From Mesorhizobium loti (lineage in GTDB: Bacteria; Pseudomonadota; Alphaproteobacteria; Rhizobiales; Rhizobiaceae): a stretch of DNA of 64,000 bases. Shown one piece after another: positions 35,816 to 46,609 of the stretch. The stretch lies in contig CP050293.1 in NCBI GenBank assembly GCA_014189435.1, positions 191,001 through 255,000 of the forward strand. The letters are read 5' to 3'. How positions within the stretch are numbered: position 1 is the stretch's first letter; each line of letters opens with the position of its first letter. The notes beneath the pieces are model-generated. The model ran no database searches. It had not been told where the DNA came from and saw nothing but the letters and a program-made list of their open reading frames with translations. The position numbers and the translations under genes are program-made.

Positions 35816-36094
35816 TTAGAACCGCGGCGGACGCGGAGCGCCACCAGGACCACCGGCGGCGCCAGCGGCAACCGGGCGCGGCGTCATCGGCAGCAGGCCT
35901 TCGCGCTGGGCGCGCTTGCGGGCAAGCTTGCGGGCGCGGCGGACGGCTTCAGCCTTTTCACGGGCGCGCTTCTCGGACGGCTTCTCGTAGTGACCGCGCA
36001 TCTTCATTTCGCGGAAAATGCCTTCGCGCTGCATCTTCTTCTTGAGAGCGCGAAGCGCCTGATCAACGTTATTGTCGCGGACGAGTACCTGCAC
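35816..36094 (-). CDS. rpsU: 30S ribosomal protein S21
   Basis: Small-subunit protein S21. The 92 aa product starts [20 protein letters not shown], continues [20 protein letters not shown], then a basic helix, and ends in a glycine-proline tail ([12 protein letters not shown]) longer than in E. coli, as in other rhizobia. The start is a GTG at 36094, with AGGA six bases upstream; the in-frame TTG at 36100 touches that site and is rejected. Confidence 0.95.
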   Translation of the reverse strand: MQVLVRDNNVDQALRALKKKMQREGIFREMKMRGHYEKPSEKRAREKAEAVRRARKLARKRAQREGLLPMTPRPVAAGAAGGPGGAPRPPRF

Positions 36095-36273
36095 GGGCAA
36101 TCCTGTCTTTCGGGTTTGATATCAACAGGCAAGCGGCCATAGCCACTAGCCTCCGCGGCGGTTTACACCACGAATTGGGGCGGCTGATAGCAGAATCATG
36201 CCGCGCTGTCCACAGCCGAAATGCACTTGGAGGGCCAAACCGCAGTCGGTTTGTCTGGAGATCAGGGAGCCGA

Positions 36274-36660
36274 CTAGGCCGTGGCGAGGTGAAGCCGCTC
36301 GAAATCCTCGAAGAACTCGCCGTAGTCGCAGGTGATCTCCTCGCCGGCGGCGATGTCGCGGGTCGCGGTGGCTCCGCCATACTGCGAAAAATCCGTGTTC
36401 GGGTTGCCGGCATGGTTCATGAAGCGCCCATTGTCGACTTCATAGACCATGAAACCCGGCCGGTCCGGGCTCGGATAGGCATAGCGGTCGAGCAGTTCCC
36501 TGAGATGCGAGGGGGCTGCCTCGTATTTGTCCATCGGGATCAGCCGATCGAAATCCGGATCGAGCCGCCAGATCGAAGCGCCTTTCCTGATAGGCTCGGC
36601 GGCAAACACGCCAACGCCCTCGATCGCGCTCGCAGCCACATAGGTTCTGATCAGCATCAT
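36274..36660 (-). CDS. SET-domain protein-lysine methyltransferase-like protein
   Basis: The 128 aa product is a minimal SET domain: TYVAASAIEGVGVFAAEPIR at the N-terminus (GxG motif), FMNHAGNPNTDF (the RFxNHxxxPN SAM-binding motif), and AAGEEITCDYGEFFEDF (the ELxxDY motif, here EITCDY). These are the catalytic and cofactor motifs of SET enzymes. The target protein is unknown. Two adjacent ATG codons (36660 and 36657) are possible starts. A longer frame reaches 36735. Confidence 0.8.
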   Translation of the reverse strand: MMLIRTYVAASAIEGVGVFAAEPIRKGASIWRLDPDFDRLIPMDKYEAAPSHLRELLDRYAYPSPDRPGFMVYEVDNGRFMNHAGNPNTDFSQYGGATATRDIAAGEEITCDYGEFFEDFERLHLATA

Positions 36661-36789
36661 GTTTGCAGGACCGGTTTTGACAAGAAGACCCGTTTCGACA
36701 GCAAACGGCATCGCCAAATCGCGGCGAAAAAGCAAGACCGGCCGGCTGCCTGCCGGCTATGAACATGCCCGTTCGCCGCGAAAAATCCA

Positions 36790-37548
36790 TCACGTCCGGT
36801 TGATCGACACGCCGCCATCGGCCAGCAGCGCCGTTCCTGTGGTGAAGCTCGAGGCGTCGGAGGCGAGATAAAGCGCCGAACGAGCAATCTCCTCCGGCTG
36901 CGCCATGCGCTTCAAGGCATGGATGCCTTCGACGAAGGCGCGGGCTTCGGGCGTGGTCGTCGTCGCGCCGGGCGTGTCGGTGCCGCCGGGCAACAGCGCG
37001 TTGACGCGCAGGCCTTGCGGCCCGTATTCGGCGGCCAGCACCTGCGTCAGGCCGATCAGGCCGGCCTTGGCCGCGGCGTAGGCGGCCATGCCGGGCATGC
37101 CGGCTGTGTAGCCGACAAAGCTCGACGTGAAGATCAGCGAGCCGCCGCCACGGTCTAGCATGGCCGGTATCTGGTGCTTGGCGCAGAGAAAGGCGCTGGT
37201 CAGGTTGGTGTCCATCGTCTCGTGCCATGTCTTCGGCACCATCTCCGGGATCGGACCCATCAGGCCGACGGCGCCGGCATTGTTGAAGGCGACGTCGAGT
37301 CCACCGAACTTTTCGACCGCCAGATCGACAAGGGCCTTTGCATAGGCTTCGTCCCTGACATCGCCGGCAAGCGCGACTGCCGTGCGGTCGGTGTCCGCGA
37401 TCTCTGCGACAAGCGCATCGAGCTCGGCCTGGCGGCGGGCGGCAACGATGACCCTGGCGCCTTCCTCGGCAAAGAGTTTTGCAGTGGCGCGGCCTATGCC
37501 GGAACTGGCGCCGGTGACGATGGCGACCTTGTTGGCGAGTGCGAACAT
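36790..37548 (-). CDS. short-chain dehydrogenase/reductase (SDR)
   Basis: The 252 aa product is a classical SDR: TGASSGIGRATA at the NAD(P)-binding N-terminus, NNAGAVG, catalytic serine in IFTSSFVGY, and YAAAKAGLIGL with the YxxxK pair. The C-terminus ALYLASDASSFTTGTALLAD GG is the usual quinone/ketoacyl reductase-type end. The substrate is not predictable. ATG 37548 is preferred with AGGA about eight bases upstream; the frame opens at 37602. Confidence 0.88.
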   Translation of the reverse strand: MFALANKVAIVTGASSGIGRATAKLFAEEGARVIVAARRQAELDALVAEIADTDRTAVALAGDVRDEAYAKALVDLAVEKFGGLDVAFNNAGAVGLMGPIPEMVPKTWHETMDTNLTSAFLCAKHQIPAMLDRGGGSLIFTSSFVGYTAGMPGMAAYAAAKAGLIGLTQVLAAEYGPQGLRVNALLPGGTDTPGATTTTPEARAFVEGIHALKRMAQPEEIARSALYLASDASSFTTGTALLADGGVSINRT

Positions 37549-37653
37549 TTTTTGCATCCTTTTTTGCGCCAGCTGCGCCGGCAATTGGATGCTTGGTCGC
37601 AAATGGGGCGGGTCGGAGCCACCCGATACCTGCGAAGGCCGCGTCGCCCTGAG

Positions 37654-38022
37654 CTATTGCCTCAACAGCCAGCCGAGTCGGTCCATCGAGAACGCATAGC
37701 TGATGGCAATCAGCAGGGCGACGATGATGCCCGTAGTCGTGTAACCGGCCCCATAGAACCCAGCCGCACCGCCGAACAGGATGACCAGTTCGAGCACCAG
37801 CCGCACCACGCCGGGCACAGGCACCGGTGCGCGGCCCGACCGGCTTGGGTCATTGAGTACCGCGAAGGTCCCCCACAGTACGGCCGCAATGAGCGGCAAG
37901 GCCAGCGCGAGGAGCCAGCGCCCCCATCCGTCGGAGAGACTCCAGCCGGCAATGCCGAGGCCAAGCAAGGCGGCAAGCTCCAGCAGGAAGCGCAACGTCA
38001 TATTCCACCAGGCGTTGCCCAT
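37654..38022 (-). CDS. DUF2568 (YrdB-like) membrane protein
   Basis: The 122 aa product has four membrane helices: LRFLLELAALLGLGIAGWSL, WLLALALPLIAAVLWGTFAV, VRLVLELVILFGGAAGFYGA and TTGIIVALLIAISYAFSMD, with the DUF2568 loop NDPSRSGRAPVPVPG between the second and third. The function of the family is unknown. A much longer frame upstream is an antisense shadow of soxB. It is divergent from soxB across 216 bases. Confidence 0.85.
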   Translation of the reverse strand: MGNAWWNMTLRFLLELAALLGLGIAGWSLSDGWGRWLLALALPLIAAVLWGTFAVLNDPSRSGRAPVPVPGVVRLVLELVILFGGAAGFYGAGYTTTGIIVALLIAISYAFSMDRLGWLLRQ

Positions 38023-38238
38023 ATTCGTCCTCCCGAGTCTCGCGGCAGGCAGTGTGACTGAACGCAGCCATGGCAGCCAGATCGCATGCGTCTTTTTCGT
38101 CGTGGCGCAAAACGGCAAGCGCCGTCGCAAACAGCGCAAGGGTGGAAGCCCGGTTTCGCTAGTGATACACCTCGCGCGCCGGGACCGAATGAATGCCCGG
38201 CCGCTATTCGCGAGACCTTTTGGCGAGAGGCTGGAACG

Positions 38239-39492
38239 TTGAAGAAATATTCGGTATTCGCCATCGCCCGCGAGGCCATGCGCGGCCACAAGGGCTGGGA
38301 GGAACAATGGTCCTCGCCTGAGCCGAAGAAGGAATACGACGTCATCATCGTCGGCGCCGGCGGCCATGGCCTGGCCACCGCCTATTATCTTGCCACGGTG
38401 CACGGCATCACCAATGTCGCGGTGCTCGAAAAGGGCTGGCTTGGCGGCGGCAACACCGGCCGCAACACCACCATCATCCGTTCCAACTATCTCTATGACG
38501 AGAGCGCCGGCATCTACGACCACGCGCTGAAGCTGTGGGATGGGCTCAGCCAGGAGCTCAACTACAACGTCATGTATTCGGCGCGGGGCGTCATGATGCT
38601 CGCTCACAATGTGCACGACGTCCAGGTGCTGAAGCGCCACGTGCACGCCAACCGGCTGAACGGCATCGACAATGAGTGGCTGACGCCGGAGCAGGCGAAG
38701 GAATTCTGCCCGCCGCTCAACACCTCCAAGGATGCCCGCTATCCGGTCGTCGGCGCTGCCTTGCAGCGCCGCGGCGGTACGGCGCGCCACGATGCGGTTG
38801 CCTGGGGCTACGCACGCGGCGCCTCGGCGCGCGGCGTGCACATCATCCAGAATTGCGAGGTCACCGGCGTCAAGCGGGCCGCCAATGGTGCGGTCATGGG
38901 CGTCGACACGACGCGCGGCTTCATCGGCGCCAAGAAGGTCGGTGTGGTTGCCGCCGGCCATTCCTCGGTCATCATGAACATGGCCGGCGTGCGCATGCCG
39001 CTGGAAAGCTATCCGCTGCAGGCGCTGGTGTCGGAGCCGGTCAAGCCGGTGGTTCCCTGCGTGGTGATGTCGAACACGGTGCACGCCTATATCTCGCAGT
39101 CCGACAAGGGCGAGCTGGTGATCGGCGCCGGCACCGACCAATATGTCTCCTATTCGCAGACCGGCGGCCTGCACATATTGCAGCATACGCTCGACGCCAT
39201 CTGCGAGATGTTCCCGATCTTCACGCGCATGAAGATGCTGCGTTCGTGGGGTGGCATCGTCGACGTCACGCCGGACCGCTCGCCGATCCTGGCCAAGACG
39301 CCGGTGCCCGGCCTCTATGTCAATTGCGGCTGGGGCACGGGCGGCTTCAAGGCGACGCCGGGCTCGGGCCATGTCTTTGCCCATACGATTGCCAAAGACG
39401 ATCCGCATCCGATCAACGCGCCCTTCACCATCGAGCGCTTCCGCACCGGCCGGCTCATCGACGAGGCGGCGGCGGCGGCGGTGGCGCACTGA
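38239..39492 (+). CDS. soxB: sarcosine oxidase subunit beta
   Basis: FAD/FMN-binding subunit of heterotetrameric sarcosine oxidase, which oxidatively demethylates sarcosine. The 417 aa product starts with TTG ([20 protein letters not shown]); GAGAGG lies eight bases before it, and the family N-terminus agrees. The FAD-binding Rossmann motif is [20 protein letters not shown] near residue 33. [16 protein letters not shown] carries the region of covalent FMN attachment in this family, and a C-terminal [16 protein letters not shown] follows. The open frame reaches back to 38086 without a good start. Confidence 0.95.
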   Translation: MKKYSVFAIAREAMRGHKGWEEQWSSPEPKKEYDVIIVGAGGHGLATAYYLATVHGITNVAVLEKGWLGGGNTGRNTTIIRSNYLYDESAGIYDHALKLWDGLSQELNYNVMYSARGVMMLAHNVHDVQVLKRHVHANRLNGIDNEWLTPEQAKEFCPPLNTSKDARYPVVGAALQRRGGTARHDAVAWGYARGASARGVHIIQNCEVTGVKRAANGAVMGVDTTRGFIGAKKVGVVAAGHSSVIMNMAGVRMPLESYPLQALVSEPVKPVVPCVVMSNTVHAYISQSDKGELVIGAGTDQYVSYSQTGGLHILQHTLDAICEMFPIFTRMKMLRSWGGIVDVTPDRSPILAKTPVPGLYVNCGWGTGGFKATPGSGHVFAHTIAKDDPHPINAPFTIERFRTGRLIDEAAAAAVAH

Positions 39493-39932
39493 TGATGGCG
39501 CAGATGGCTGTCGCGATGCCGCTGATGCTGGCGGGGGAACAAGTGCTGGCGGGGGAACGGGGCATGTTCCATTTTCCGTCGGCGGACGAAGTGCGCACGC
39601 AGCCGATCAGCCGTGCCGGGAACGAGGCCAGCTGGCCGTTTTCGGTAGACGAGGGCACGCTGGCTTGCGTCTGGAGCGGCGGTCAGAGGGTGGTCATATT
39701 CCTGGAGAAAGAGCCTTCCGATTTCGGCGAGGACGAGACATTCCAGCCACGTCAAGTCATCGTCACCACCGATCCGATGCAGCTTACCCTCGGCAACATG
39801 GCGTATCGGGACCTCTTTCGCCCGGCCGCAAGCGTGGAAGAGCGCATCCGGCTCGTCGCGCCGTTCGCGACGCTGGGACAGAAGCTTTGCGATCAACCGG
39901 CGGGCGCCCGCGTCGGCCACGGCGAATTGTAG
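39492..39932 (+). CDS. unknown protein inserted between soxB and soxD
   Basis: The product is up to 146 aa; ATG 39492 overlaps the soxB stop as TGATG. An alternative start is ATG 39564 (MFHFPSADEVRTQ). The N-terminus contains a short duplication (LAGEQ/LAGER, from CTGGCGGGGGAAC twice). The middle, WPFSVDEGTLACVWSGGQRV, resembles the core of DUF2511 (YebY-like) proteins, but only weakly. It is not part of the usual soxBDAG set. It is co-transcribed with the oxidase, so it may be an accessory or merely inserted. Function unknown. Confidence 0.55.
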   Translation: MMAQMAVAMPLMLAGEQVLAGERGMFHFPSADEVRTQPISRAGNEASWPFSVDEGTLACVWSGGQRVVIFLEKEPSDFGEDETFQPRQVIVTTDPMQLTLGNMAYRDLFRPAASVEERIRLVAPFATLGQKLCDQPAGARVGHGEL

Positions 39933-39944
39933 GAACGAACCAAA

Positions 39945-40241
39945 ATGCTTCTCATCCGCTGCCCCTATTGCGAGGAAGAGCGCCCGGAACTCGAATTCCG
40001 CAACGCGGGCGAGGCGCATATTGCGCGCTCGGCCAACATGGCTGGCGAGAGCGACGACGATTTCGAGAAGTTCTTCTTCATCCGCTCCAACCCCAAGGGC
40101 ATCATTTATGAGCGCTGGCGGCACATGCATGGCTGCGCCCGCTTCTTCAACGCCGTGCGCGACACCGTCACCGACAAGTTCGTCATGACCTACAAGGCCG
40201 GCGAGCCGAAGCCGTCGAAGCTCCCGGGAGTTGCCAAATGA
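39945..40241 (+). CDS. soxD: sarcosine oxidase subunit delta
   Basis: Zinc-binding small subunit of the heterotetramer. The 98 aa product begins MLLIRCPYCEEERPELEFRN with a CxxC pair; later His and Cys in WRHMHGCARFFNAVRDT complete the site. It starts 12 bases after the inserted gene and overlaps soxA by four bases (ATGA). Confidence 0.95.
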   Translation: MLLIRCPYCEEERPELEFRNAGEAHIARSANMAGESDDDFEKFFFIRSNPKGIIYERWRHMHGCARFFNAVRDTVTDKFVMTYKAGEPKPSKLPGVAK

Positions 40242-43223
40242 GCGGCGCGTTCCGCATTCCCGGCGTCGGCCGCTTCAGCCAAGCCAAGACCGCGCGCTTC
40301 AGCTTCGACGGCCAGTCCTATGCTGGCATCGAGGGCGACACGCTGGCCTCGGCGCTGCTTGCCAATGGCGTCCATCTGGTCGGCCGCTCGTTCAAGTATC
40401 ACCGTCCGCGTGGCATCTTGTCGGCGGGCGCCGAGGAGCCTAACGCGCTGGTCGAGATCAAGCGCGACGCGGCGCGCAAGACGCCGAACGTGCGGGCCAC
40501 GGTGCAGGAACTCTATGACGGGCTTGACGCGCAGTCGCAGAACCGCTGGCCGTCGCTGTCTTTCGACGTCGGTGCGGTCAACGACATCGCCTCGCCGCTG
40601 TTTTCGGCCGGTTTCTACTACAAGACCTTCATGTGGCCGAAGGCGGCGTGGAAGAGCCTCTACGAACCCAAGATCCGCGCCGCGGCCGGCCTTGGTGTTT
40701 CCCCGGACCAGCCGGATCCGGACCATTATTCGTCGCGCTATGCGCATTGCGACGTGCTGGTGCTGGGTGGCGGTGCCGCCGGCATCGCGGCAGCATTGGC
40801 GGCGGCTGAAACCGGCGTGCGGGTCATCCTCGCCGACGAGCAGGCCGAGTTCGGCGGCAGCCTGCGTTTCGAAACTGGTGCGAAGATCGACGGCCAGGAC
40901 GGTTTTACCTGGGCTCAAGGTGCGATTGCGAAGCTGAGCGGGATGGACAATGTCCGCGTGCTCTCGCGCACGACCGCCTTTGGTTATTACGCGCAGAATT
41001 TCGTCGGGCTGGTCGAGCGTGTCAGCGATCATCTGAAGGCCCCCGGCCACGACCTGGCGCGCGAACGGCTGTGGCAGGTGAGGGCCAAGCGCGTGGTGCT
41101 GGCCTCCGGCGCCATCGAGCGCCACATGGTGTTCGCGGACAATGATCGGCCGGGCATCATGCTGGCGGGTGCGGCGCGCACCTATCTCAACCACTATGGC
41201 GTCGCGGTCGGCAAAAATGTCGGCGTCTACACCGCCAATGATTCTGCCTATGCGGCGGCGATCGACCTGAAGAAGGCCGGCGTCAATGTGGCGGCGATCG
41301 TCGATCTGCGCGACAATCCGACCGGACCGGTGATCGACGAGGCGAGGGCGCTCGGCATCGAGGTCAATTTCGGCCGCGCGGTCATCCGTGCCGGCGGTAA
41401 GCTCCGCGTTTCCTCGATGACGGTGCAGCCGAAGAATGGCGGCGGCGAACGCACCATCCCGGTCGATGCGATCCTGATGTCGGCCGGCTGGACGCCGTCG
41501 GTGCATCTGTTCTCGCAGTCGCGCGGCAAGGTTGCCTTCAACGACGAGACCAAGCGCTTCGTGCCCGGCACCTATGCGCAGGATTGCGTCTCTGTCGGCG
41601 CCTGCAACGGCACCGACGGGCTGTCGGCGACGGTCGACGAGGCCTATGCGGCCGGCGCCAAGGCGGCCAAGGATGCGGGTGCCAAAACCGCCAAGGGTAC
41701 AAAGCCGAAGGTCGACGCCTCCGAGAGCTGGTCGCGCGGCATGCTGGGCGCTGCCCCCGGCGCCGGGCCGGACACGACGGTGAAAGCCTTCGTCGATTTC
41801 CAGAACGACGTCACCGCCAAGGACATCCGCCAGGCGGTGCATGAAGGCATGCGCTCGATCGAGCACGTCAAGCGCTTCACGACCAACGGCATGGCGACCG
41901 ATCAGGGCAAGACCTCCAACATGCACGGCCTGGCGATTGCCGCCGAGACGCTGGGCAAGCAGATCCCGGAGGTCGGCCTGACCACGTTCCGGGCGCCCTA
42001 TACGCCGGTGACCTTCGGCGCGATCGTCAGCCATGCGCGCGGTCCGCTGTTCGACCCGACGCGCAAAACGGCGATCCATCCCTGGGCCGAGGCGCAAGGA
42101 GCGGTGTTCGAGGATGTCGGCCAGTGGAAGCGCGCCTGGTATTTCCCCAAGGCGGGGGAAGACATGCACGCTGCGGTCGACCGCGAATGCGTCGCGGTGC
42201 GCAAGGCGGCGGGTCTGTTCGATGCCTCGACGCTGGGCAAGATCGAAGTGGTCGGTCCTGACGCAGCGAAATTCATGGAGCTGCTTTACACCAATCCGTG
42301 GGAGAAGCTGGAGCCGGGCCGCTGCCGCTATGGCATCATGCTGCGCGAGGACGGTTTCATCTATGATGACGGTGTCGTCGGCAGGTTGGCGCCGGACCGT
42401 TTCCATGTGACGACGACGACCGGCGGTGCGCCGCGCGTCATGAACCACATGGAGGACTATCTCCAGACCGAGTTCCCGCATCTCAATGTCTGGCTGACCT
42501 CGATCACCGAGCAGTGGGCTGTCATCGCCGTGCAAGGCCCCAAGTCGCGTGACATCATCGCGCCGCTGGTCGAAGGCATCGACATGTCGGACGAGGCGCT
42601 GCCGCATATGTCGGTGCGCGAAGGCAAGATCTGCGGCGTGCCGACCAGGCTGTTCCGCATGTCGTTCACCGGCGAGCGCGGCTTCGAGGTCAACGTGCCG
42701 GCCGATTACGGCCAAGCCGTCTGGGAAGCGCTATGGGCTGAAGGGCAGAAGCATGGCGCTGCCGCCTACGGCACCGAGGCCATGCACGTGTTGCGCGCCG
42801 AAAAGGGCTACATCATCGTCGGCCAGGACACCGACGGCACGGTGACGCCGAACGATGCCGGTCTCGACTGGGCGGTCGGCAAGAAGAAGACCGATTTCGT
42901 CGGCATCCGCGGCATGGCGCGGCCGGATCTGGTCGCCAAGGGCCGCAAGCAGCTGGTCGGCCTCAAGACCAAGGATCCCAAGGTGGTGCTGGAAGAAGGC
43001 GCGCAGATCGTTGAGGATCCCAAACAGGCGATCCCGATGAAGATGATCGGCCATGTCACCTCGAGCTACTGGTCGGAAAATTGCGGCCGCTCGATCGCGC
43101 TGGCGCTGGTCGCCGGCGGCCGCGACCGCATGGGCGACACGCTCTATGTGCCGATGCCGAACGGGGTGATCGAAGTGGAGGTTACCGGCATGGTGTTCTT
43201 CGACGAGACGGGAGGGCGCCTCA

Positions 43224-43231
<8 letters not shown>
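40238..43231 (+). CDS. soxA: sarcosine oxidase subunit alpha
   Basis: Large subunit of 997 aa. The N-terminal part (to about residue 110) has a ferredoxin-like 2Fe-2S-type fold with DTLASALLANGVHLVGRSFK. An NAD+-binding Rossmann region has DVLVLGGGAAGIAAALAAAE near residue 170. The C-terminal half from about residue 580 is a GcvT-like, tetrahydrofolate-binding domain (QWAVIAVQGPKSRDIIAPLV, TGERGFEVNVPADYG) that captures the methyl group as methylene-THF. It overlaps soxG by eight bases. Confidence 0.95.
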
Positions 43232-44098
<867 letters not shown>

Positions 44099-44174
44099 TT
44101 TCCATCGGACCAGATCGTATCGGACCTTCTCAATCCCAGTGGGCGTGCTATTTAAAGCGCTTTGGGAGATGAAA

Positions 44175-44960
44175 ATGCTGACAAAAGCGATCGTTTGGGG
44201 CGAGAATGTCCACGAGCAGACCAATGCCGCCGTGCGCGACCTCTATCCCTTGGGGATGCATGGCACCATTGCCGCGGCGCTCAACCAGGGCAAAAGTATC
44301 GAGGCGACCACCGCCACCTTGCAGGAACCCGAACATGGCCTGAGCGAAAAGCGTCTGGCGGCCACCGACGTGCTTTTGTGGTGGGGCCACGCGGCGCATG
44401 GCGAGGTCAAGGACGAGATCGTCGAGCGGGTGCAGAAGCGGGTGTGGGAAGGCATGGGCCTGATCGTGCTCCATTCCGGCCACTACTCCAAGATTTTCAA
44501 ACGGCTGATGGGCACGCCCTGTTCGCTGAAATGGCGCGAGGCTGGCGAACGCGAGCGCGTCTGGGCGATCAACCGCAGTCACCCGATCGCGCAAGGCATC
44601 GGCGAGTGCCTGGAGATCGGCGAGACCGAAATGTATGGCGAGCCCTTCGCCGTGCCGGAGCCGCTCGAGACGGTGTTCGTCTCCTGGTACGAGGGCGGCG
44701 AGGTGTTCCGGTCAGGGCTGACCTATCAGCGCGGCGCCGGCAGGATCTTCTATTTCTCGCCCGGCCACGAGACCTATCCGATCTATCACAATGAGGGCGT
44801 GCAGCAGGTGCTGCGAAACGCCGTGCACTGGGCGCACAACCCGGCGCCGGCATGGTCCGGCATCACCAATGCGCCGAACGTTCCGACGGAAGCGGCCAAG
44901 GAGAAAATCGTCCAAAAGGGGCTGCGCCTGCATGCCGACGGCGACAGGGGCCTGAGTTGA
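44175..44960 (+). CDS. ThuA-like domain protein
   Basis: ThuA proteins have a class I glutamine amidotransferase-like fold and take part in trehalose/sugar catabolism through 3-keto intermediates. The 261 aa product has [13 protein letters not shown] near the N-terminus, [40 protein letters not shown], and the signature [23 protein letters not shown] 44175 is preferred with GGGAG six bases upstream; ATG 44169 is too close. A Gfo/Idh/MocA gene follows, as thuB follows thuA in Sinorhizobium. No sugar ABC transporter is adjacent. Confidence 0.88.
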   Translation: MLTKAIVWGENVHEQTNAAVRDLYPLGMHGTIAAALNQGKSIEATTATLQEPEHGLSEKRLAATDVLLWWGHAAHGEVKDEIVERVQKRVWEGMGLIVLHSGHYSKIFKRLMGTPCSLKWREAGERERVWAINRSHPIAQGIGECLEIGETEMYGEPFAVPEPLETVFVSWYEGGEVFRSGLTYQRGAGRIFYFSPGHETYPIYHNEGVQQVLRNAVHWAHNPAPAWSGITNAPNVPTEAAKEKIVQKGLRLHADGDRGLS

Positions 44961-45058
44961 TCGGGCTTGGGTTGATCGGGGACTTGGGTTGATCGGGGCG
45001 TGAGTTGATCGGAGCTTGAGCCGATTGGGGGCTAAGTTGATTGGGGGCTTGAGTTGAC
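44954..45058 (+). repeat. degenerate tandem repeat, about 16-17-base unit, six to seven copies
   Basis: Unit approximately GAGTTGATCGGGGGCTT, repeated with substitutions from the thuA stop to the TTG start of the next gene. Each unit carries a G-run and a TTG. The first copy includes the thuA stop and the last supplies both GGGGG and the TTG start at 45054. Confidence 0.8.
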
Positions 45059-46106
45059 GCATCGAATTCTTCTGCTCGGCACCGGCGGCATCGCCGGGCA
45101 TCATGTCGAGGAGTTTGCAGAAATCCCGGGCTGCAGCATCGTCGCTTGCGTCGATCAGGTGCCCGGCCGTGCGGCGGCGTTCGCCGCCGTCAGCAAGATC
45201 GACGCTTCCTTCGAAAGCCTGGAAGCGGCGATCGCCTGGGGTCAGTTCGATGCCGCCATCAACGCGACGCCGGATGGTGCGCATATGGCGACGACGCTGG
45301 CCCTGTTGGCTGCGGGAAAGCATGTGTTTTGCGAAAAGCCGCTGGCGCCGAACCATGCCGATGCGCTTGCTATGACCGAAGCGGCCGAGGCAGCCGGGGT
45401 GGTCAACATGGTCAACCTGACCTACCGCAACTCACCGGCGATCCAGGAGGCACGGCGCATGGTTCAGGCCGGCGAGATCGGCGAACTGCGCCATGTCGAG
45501 GCGAGCTACCGGCAGAGCTGGCTGGTCAGCAAATCATGGGGCGATTGGCGGGTCGAGGACAAATGGCTGTGGCGTCTGTCGAGCCGGCATGGTTCGACCG
45601 GCGTGCTCGGCGATGTCGGCATCCATATCCTGGACTTCGCCACCTATGGGGCCGATCAGGATATCGTCAGCTTGCATGCCGATCTGGTGACGTTTCCGAA
45701 GGCCGACGGCGAGCGCATCGGCGACTATGTGCTGGATGCCAATGACAGCGTGGCAATGACGGCGCGGCTCAATTCCGGAGCGCTCGCCACCATCGTGGCG
45801 AGCCGCTACACGACCGGCCACGCCAACGATCTATCGCTGGCCCTGCACGGCACCAAAGGCGCCATCAAGGTCGAGACCGACGGCAAGGTATCGAACCTGT
45901 CGGCTTGTCTCGGTGCGGATGTCGATCTGCAGCGCTGGCAGACTCTGGCGCTGCCCAGCGTCAAGCGCAATGCCCGACGCTTTGCCGACGCGCTGGATTC
46001 AGGCCGCAACGGCGATCCGTCATTCCGGCGCGCCGCCGACATGCAGAAGCTGATCGACGCGGCCTTCGAAAGTTCAGCGGCCAAACTGCCGATCTCGGTC
46101 GGCTGA
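45054..46106 (+). CDS. Gfo/Idh/MocA family oxidoreductase
   Basis: NAD(P)-dependent sugar or polyol dehydrogenase of 350 aa. The Rossmann motif is ILLLGTGGIAGHHVEEFAEI at the N-terminus. The family lysine is in KHVFCEKPLAPNHADALAMT near residue 95, and GSTGVLGDVGIHILDFATYG holds the catalytic aspartate/histidine region. Translation begins at TTG 45054 with GGGGG six bases before it, inside the tandem repeat. Next to the ThuA gene, it resembles ThuB of the 3-keto-disaccharide pathway, but the exact sugar is not shown. Confidence 0.88.
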   Translation: MTHRILLLGTGGIAGHHVEEFAEIPGCSIVACVDQVPGRAAAFAAVSKIDASFESLEAAIAWGQFDAAINATPDGAHMATTLALLAAGKHVFCEKPLAPNHADALAMTEAAEAAGVVNMVNLTYRNSPAIQEARRMVQAGEIGELRHVEASYRQSWLVSKSWGDWRVEDKWLWRLSSRHGSTGVLGDVGIHILDFATYGADQDIVSLHADLVTFPKADGERIGDYVLDANDSVAMTARLNSGALATIVASRYTTGHANDLSLALHGTKGAIKVETDGKVSNLSACLGADVDLQRWQTLALPSVKRNARRFADALDSGRNGDPSFRRAADMQKLIDAAFESSAAKLPISVG

Positions 46107-46108
46107 AA

Positions 46109-46130
46109 CTGGCCGGCTTGTGCCGGCCAG
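46109..46130. terminator. hairpin between convergent oxidoreductase and secreted-protein genes
   Basis: CTGGCCGGC-TTGT-GCCGGCCAG is a perfect nine-pair stem three bases after the oxidoreductase stop. No pure T run follows, but two genes converge here and it probably ends one or both transcripts. Confidence 0.55.
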
Positions 46131-46148
46131 ACGTGATTTCTGCGGATA

Positions 46149-46397
46149 TCAGAATGCGCTCGGCACAATCCACGGATTGATGCTGATGCCGAGGCGCGGG
46201 CCCTTGCCTTCAGCGGTGTTTTCCGTAGCGCCCTTCTTCTCGACCGAGCCAGTCGAAGCGCAATCGAGCTTCACATTGGTCTTGGTGTCAACACACGCCG
46301 CGACCGGCGCATGCTTGACCGGGTGGGTGGTGTTGGCGGCAAAGGCCGAGCCCGAAAGTGCCAGCACGGCGGCGAGGGTGAGGAGTGTCTTTTTCAT
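46149..46397 (-). CDS. small secreted protein, possibly DUF680-like
   Basis: The 82 aa product has a signal peptide (MKKTLLTLAAVLALSGSAFA) and a short mature part with two cysteines (VAACVDTKTNVKLDCASTGS) and a charged KGATENTAEGKG region. Small proteins with this layout are abundant in Mesorhizobium (DUF680). That match is by general resemblance only. A cluster of palindromes upstream (46454-46525) suggests TetR-type control. Confidence 0.65.
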   Translation of the reverse strand: MKKTLLTLAAVLALSGSAFAANTTHPVKHAPVAACVDTKTNVKLDCASTGSVEKKGATENTAEGKGPRLGISINPWIVPSAF

Positions 46398-46453
46398 TGT
46401 CAGTCTCCGTTTTCCGGGGTCGAATTCAATTCGTGCCGACGGGTGAACCTTTC

Positions 46454-46525
46454 TCGTACATGTACGATACACTGTACAGATACGTCCGCTGATCGCGAAG
46501 TTCAAGTCAAAACCGTACGCGTACG
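46454..46525. promoter_or_regulatory. palindrome cluster, candidate TetR operators
   Basis: TCGTACATGTACGA (46454-46467) and CGTACGCGTACG (46514-46525) are perfect palindromes. Between them ATACACTGTAC (46467-46477) forms part of the imperfect inverted repeat TGTACGATACACTGTACA. All lie in the promoter region of the small secreted-protein gene, downstream of the tetR-type gene. The ATACRCTGTAC element recurs before that regulator. Confidence 0.5.
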
Positions 46526-46609
46526 ATAAATTTTTTGTTAACCAAGAAATTCGTCCCGGTTTGGCGGGGAAGGGCGGAGAGGAAATATGGAAATGAACGG
46601 AGCTGGCGT

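Noticed and set aside
36190..37600. Toxin-antitoxin or defence island around the SET and SDR genes
   Set aside because: The SET and SDR proteins look like single housekeeping or accessory enzymes; no nuclease, helicase or antitoxin partner is present.
40190..42715. 841-codon minus-strand open frame inside soxA
   Set aside because: soxA on the plus strand is recognised along its full length; the antisense frame has low-complexity charged composition.
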